Source: Thalassospira sp. HF15
GTDB taxonomy: Bacteria; Pseudomonadota; Alphaproteobacteria; Rhodospirillales; Thalassospiraceae
Assembly (NCBI RefSeq): GCF_011806525.1
Contig: NZ_JAAVKI010000001.1
Coordinates: forward strand, 620,001-684,000
Direction: 5' to 3'
Length of the DNA stretch: 64,000 nucleotides
The notes below the pieces were generated by a model. It had not been told where the DNA came from, ran no database searches, and saw only the letters and a list, made by a program, of their open reading frames with translations. Position 1 is the stretch's first letter; every line of letters starts with the position of its first letter. A program made the position numbers and the translations under genes. Of this stretch, positions 62,598 to 64,000 are shown in pieces.

Positions 62598-63953
62598 ATG
62601 CCCAACCGTTTCACGCCCCAAATCGCCAATGCCCTTGGTCTTTCTGAAACACCTGAAATCACAACCATCCGCACAGACGCCTTGCCGTCCTATTTCGCAG
62701 TATCGGAACTGGCCAGCGCAAGTATCGGGATGGCGGGCGCGATGATTTCAAACTGGCGCGCGCTTGAAACCGGATCGCTTGCACCGGTAACGGTTGATCA
62801 GCGGCTGGCGTCGAAATGGTTTGATATGACGATCCGTCCACAGGGCTGGAAATTGCCAAGCATCTGGGATCCGCTGGCAGGCGACTATCAAACCCGCGAT
62901 GGCTGGATCCGTTTGCATACCAACGCACCGCACCACCGCGCGGCCGCACTTTCTGTTCTGGGCGATTACCAAACCCGCGATGACCTCGCCATGGCGGTAC
63001 GGGATTGGCAAAGCGACGCGCTTGAAACCAAAATCGTTGCGGCCAATGGCTGCGCTGCGGCGATGCGCAGCCTTGCGGAATGGCAGGCACACCAGCAAGG
63101 AAAAGCCATCGCCACAGACCCCCTGATCAGTTGGCAGCAGCATGCAAAAACCATTGTCACGCCTGCATCAATTGACTCGACCTGCCCGCTGCGTGGCATC
63201 CGGGTCCTTGATCTGACACGTGTCTTGTCCGGGCCGGTCGCCGGGCGTTTTCTGGCCGCCTATGGTGCGGATGTGCTGCGCATTGATCCGCCGGGCTGGG
63301 ATGAAGGTGCGGTCATTCCCGAAGTGACACTCGGCAAACGCTGTGCGGGACTTGATTTGCGCGAAGCTGAAGACCGAAAGATATTTGAAGATCTGGTTTC
63401 GAATGCGGACATCTTGCTGCACGGCTATCGCCCGGCTGCCCTGCCCGCATTGGGCTATGACGCCAAAACCCTGCGCACCATTAACCCGGCGCTGATTGAC
63501 GTGACACTGTCTGCCTATGGTTGGACCGGGCCATGGGCAAAGCGGCGCGGGTTTGACAGCCTTGTTCAAATGAGCTGCGGCATAGCCGATTGGGGCATGA
63601 TGCAGGCGAGTGCGGAGAAGCCCATTCCGCTTCCCGTTCAGGCCCTTGATCACGCGACGGGATATCTGATGGCGGCCAGTGCCGTTCGCGCCCTGATCCG
63701 CCGCGCCACGCATGGCGAAATCACAACCGCCCGCCATTCATTGGCCAGAACGGCACATATGCTCAGCAAGACAGCGACGCCCGATTGCATTGGCAGGGTT
63801 GCTGCGGAAACAGACGCGGATATTGCCGCAAATCTGGAAGAGACGGACTGGGGTCCAGCCCGACGCATCGCCTTTCCCGTCAACATCGCAGGCACACCCC
63901 ATCGCTGGGATCACCCGGCAGGAAAGCTGCATCGTCATGCTGCGCGCTGGTAA
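62598..63953 (+). CDS. CaiB/BaiF (family III) CoA-transferase
   Basis: The 451-residue protein has the family III signature in its second half: CPLRGIRVLDLTRVLSGPVAGRFLAAYGADVLRID, then DILLHGYRPAALPALGYDAKTLRTINPALIDVTLSAYGWTGP, and RRGFDSLVQ with the likely catalytic Asp. It should transfer CoA between carboxylic acids. The N-terminal 210 residues are less typical. AAGGAA lies upstream of the ATG. Its divergent neighbour is an HTH-citrate synthase, so the pair may handle a specific acyl-CoA or its citrate analogue. Confidence 0.82.
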   Translation: MPNRFTPQIANALGLSETPEITTIRTDALPSYFAVSELASASIGMAGAMISNWRALETGSLAPVTVDQRLASKWFDMTIRPQGWKLPSIWDPLAGDYQTRDGWIRLHTNAPHHRAAALSVLGDYQTRDDLAMAVRDWQSDALETKIVAANGCAAAMRSLAEWQAHQQGKAIATDPLISWQQHAKTIVTPASIDSTCPLRGIRVLDLTRVLSGPVAGRFLAAYGADVLRIDPPGWDEGAVIPEVTLGKRCAGLDLREAEDRKIFEDLVSNADILLHGYRPAALPALGYDAKTLRTINPALIDVTLSAYGWTGPWAKRRGFDSLVQMSCGIADWGMMQASAEKPIPLPVQALDHATGYLMAASAVRALIRRATHGEITTARHSLARTAHMLSKTATPDCIGRVAAETDADIAANLEETDWGPARRIAFPVNIAGTPHRWDHPAGKLHRHAARW

Positions 63954-64000
63954 GGTGTGATCAGGATCAAGTTCAAGAATTGTCACAAACCTTGACGTCG

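Noticed and set aside
1-64000. CRISPR arrays, insertion sequences, prophage genes
   Set aside because: No repeat-spacer series, transposase, integrase or phage structural gene was seen; all larger reading frames fit chromosomal families.

Overview
This is a gene-dense chromosomal window of about 60 protein genes, with two tRNAs and no insertion sequence, integrase, prophage or CRISPR array. Several signals point to an alphaproteobacterium of the Rhodospirillales, most likely Thalassospira-like. These are a LexA box of the alphaproteobacterial direct-repeat type (GTTC-N7-GTTC), an alphaproteobacterial-type Zur box, a DUF2336 protein, an NDUFS4-like complex I accessory subunit, a TauE/TIGR02186 pair, and many PAS/GGDEF/EAL proteins. 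The genus is an inference from gene content and was not tested by any search.

Layout. 1-3.6 kb: tail of a Lon-like protease, a SPOR protein, a lipoprotein, a diguanylate cyclase and a Tat-exported amine oxidase. 3.8-8.9 kb: an EAL, PAS-GAF-GGDEF, DUF2336 operon. 8.9-12.2 kb: an ElaA-type acetyltransferase, then a sulfur group (TusA-like protein divergent from a TauE exporter and TIGR02186), then a universal stress protein. 12.2-20.7 kb: a TPR/OGT-like protein, a saccharopine-dehydrogenase-like enzyme divergent from an Lrp regulator, two tandem membrane class III nucleotide cyclases, and rpmJ. 20.8-36.2 kb: a methyltransferase, a J-domain/SH3 membrane protein, pepD, a PAS-GGEEF protein, a Nudix hydrolase, cysK, an MFS/LysR pair, an LLM oxidoreductase, and lldP with a 52-residue membrane ORF behind it. 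36.5-43.3 kb: an inverse autotransporter with a beta-helix-like passenger, a LexA-controlled radical SAM protein, a stand-alone S4-like protein, an unrecognised two-gene cassette of winged-helix-like proteins with inverted-repeat operators, an AlaX-type editing protein and sseA. 43.3-47.8 kb: two acetyltransferases, rpmF, a threonine dehydratase, metC and a DUF3429 protein. 47.9-51.7 kb: the zinc locus zur-znuC-znuB, divergent across one Zur box from hisI and a COG0523 metallochaperone. 52-56.3 kb: an aldo/keto reductase, a YitT protein, tRNA-Arg(TCT), an NDUFS4-like gene, tRNA-Pro(TGG) and a DUF192/deacetylase pair. 56.5-60.7 kb: a REC-EAL regulator followed by a hybrid histidine kinase that contains a FixL-like, probably heme-binding, PAS domain. 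60.7-64 kb: an acetyltransferase, then an HTH-citrate synthase fusion divergent from a CaiB/BaiF CoA-transferase across a perfect 14-bp palindrome.

Second-messenger signalling dominates the window. There are three GGDEF/GGEEF proteins, all with an RxxD inhibitory site, two EAL proteins and two class III cyclases. The best candidates for new biology are four: the FixL-like kinase next to a REC-EAL protein, the 40.0-41.4 kb wHTH-like cassette, the Zur-linked hisI-COG0523 unit, and the SOS-box-controlled radical SAM gene.
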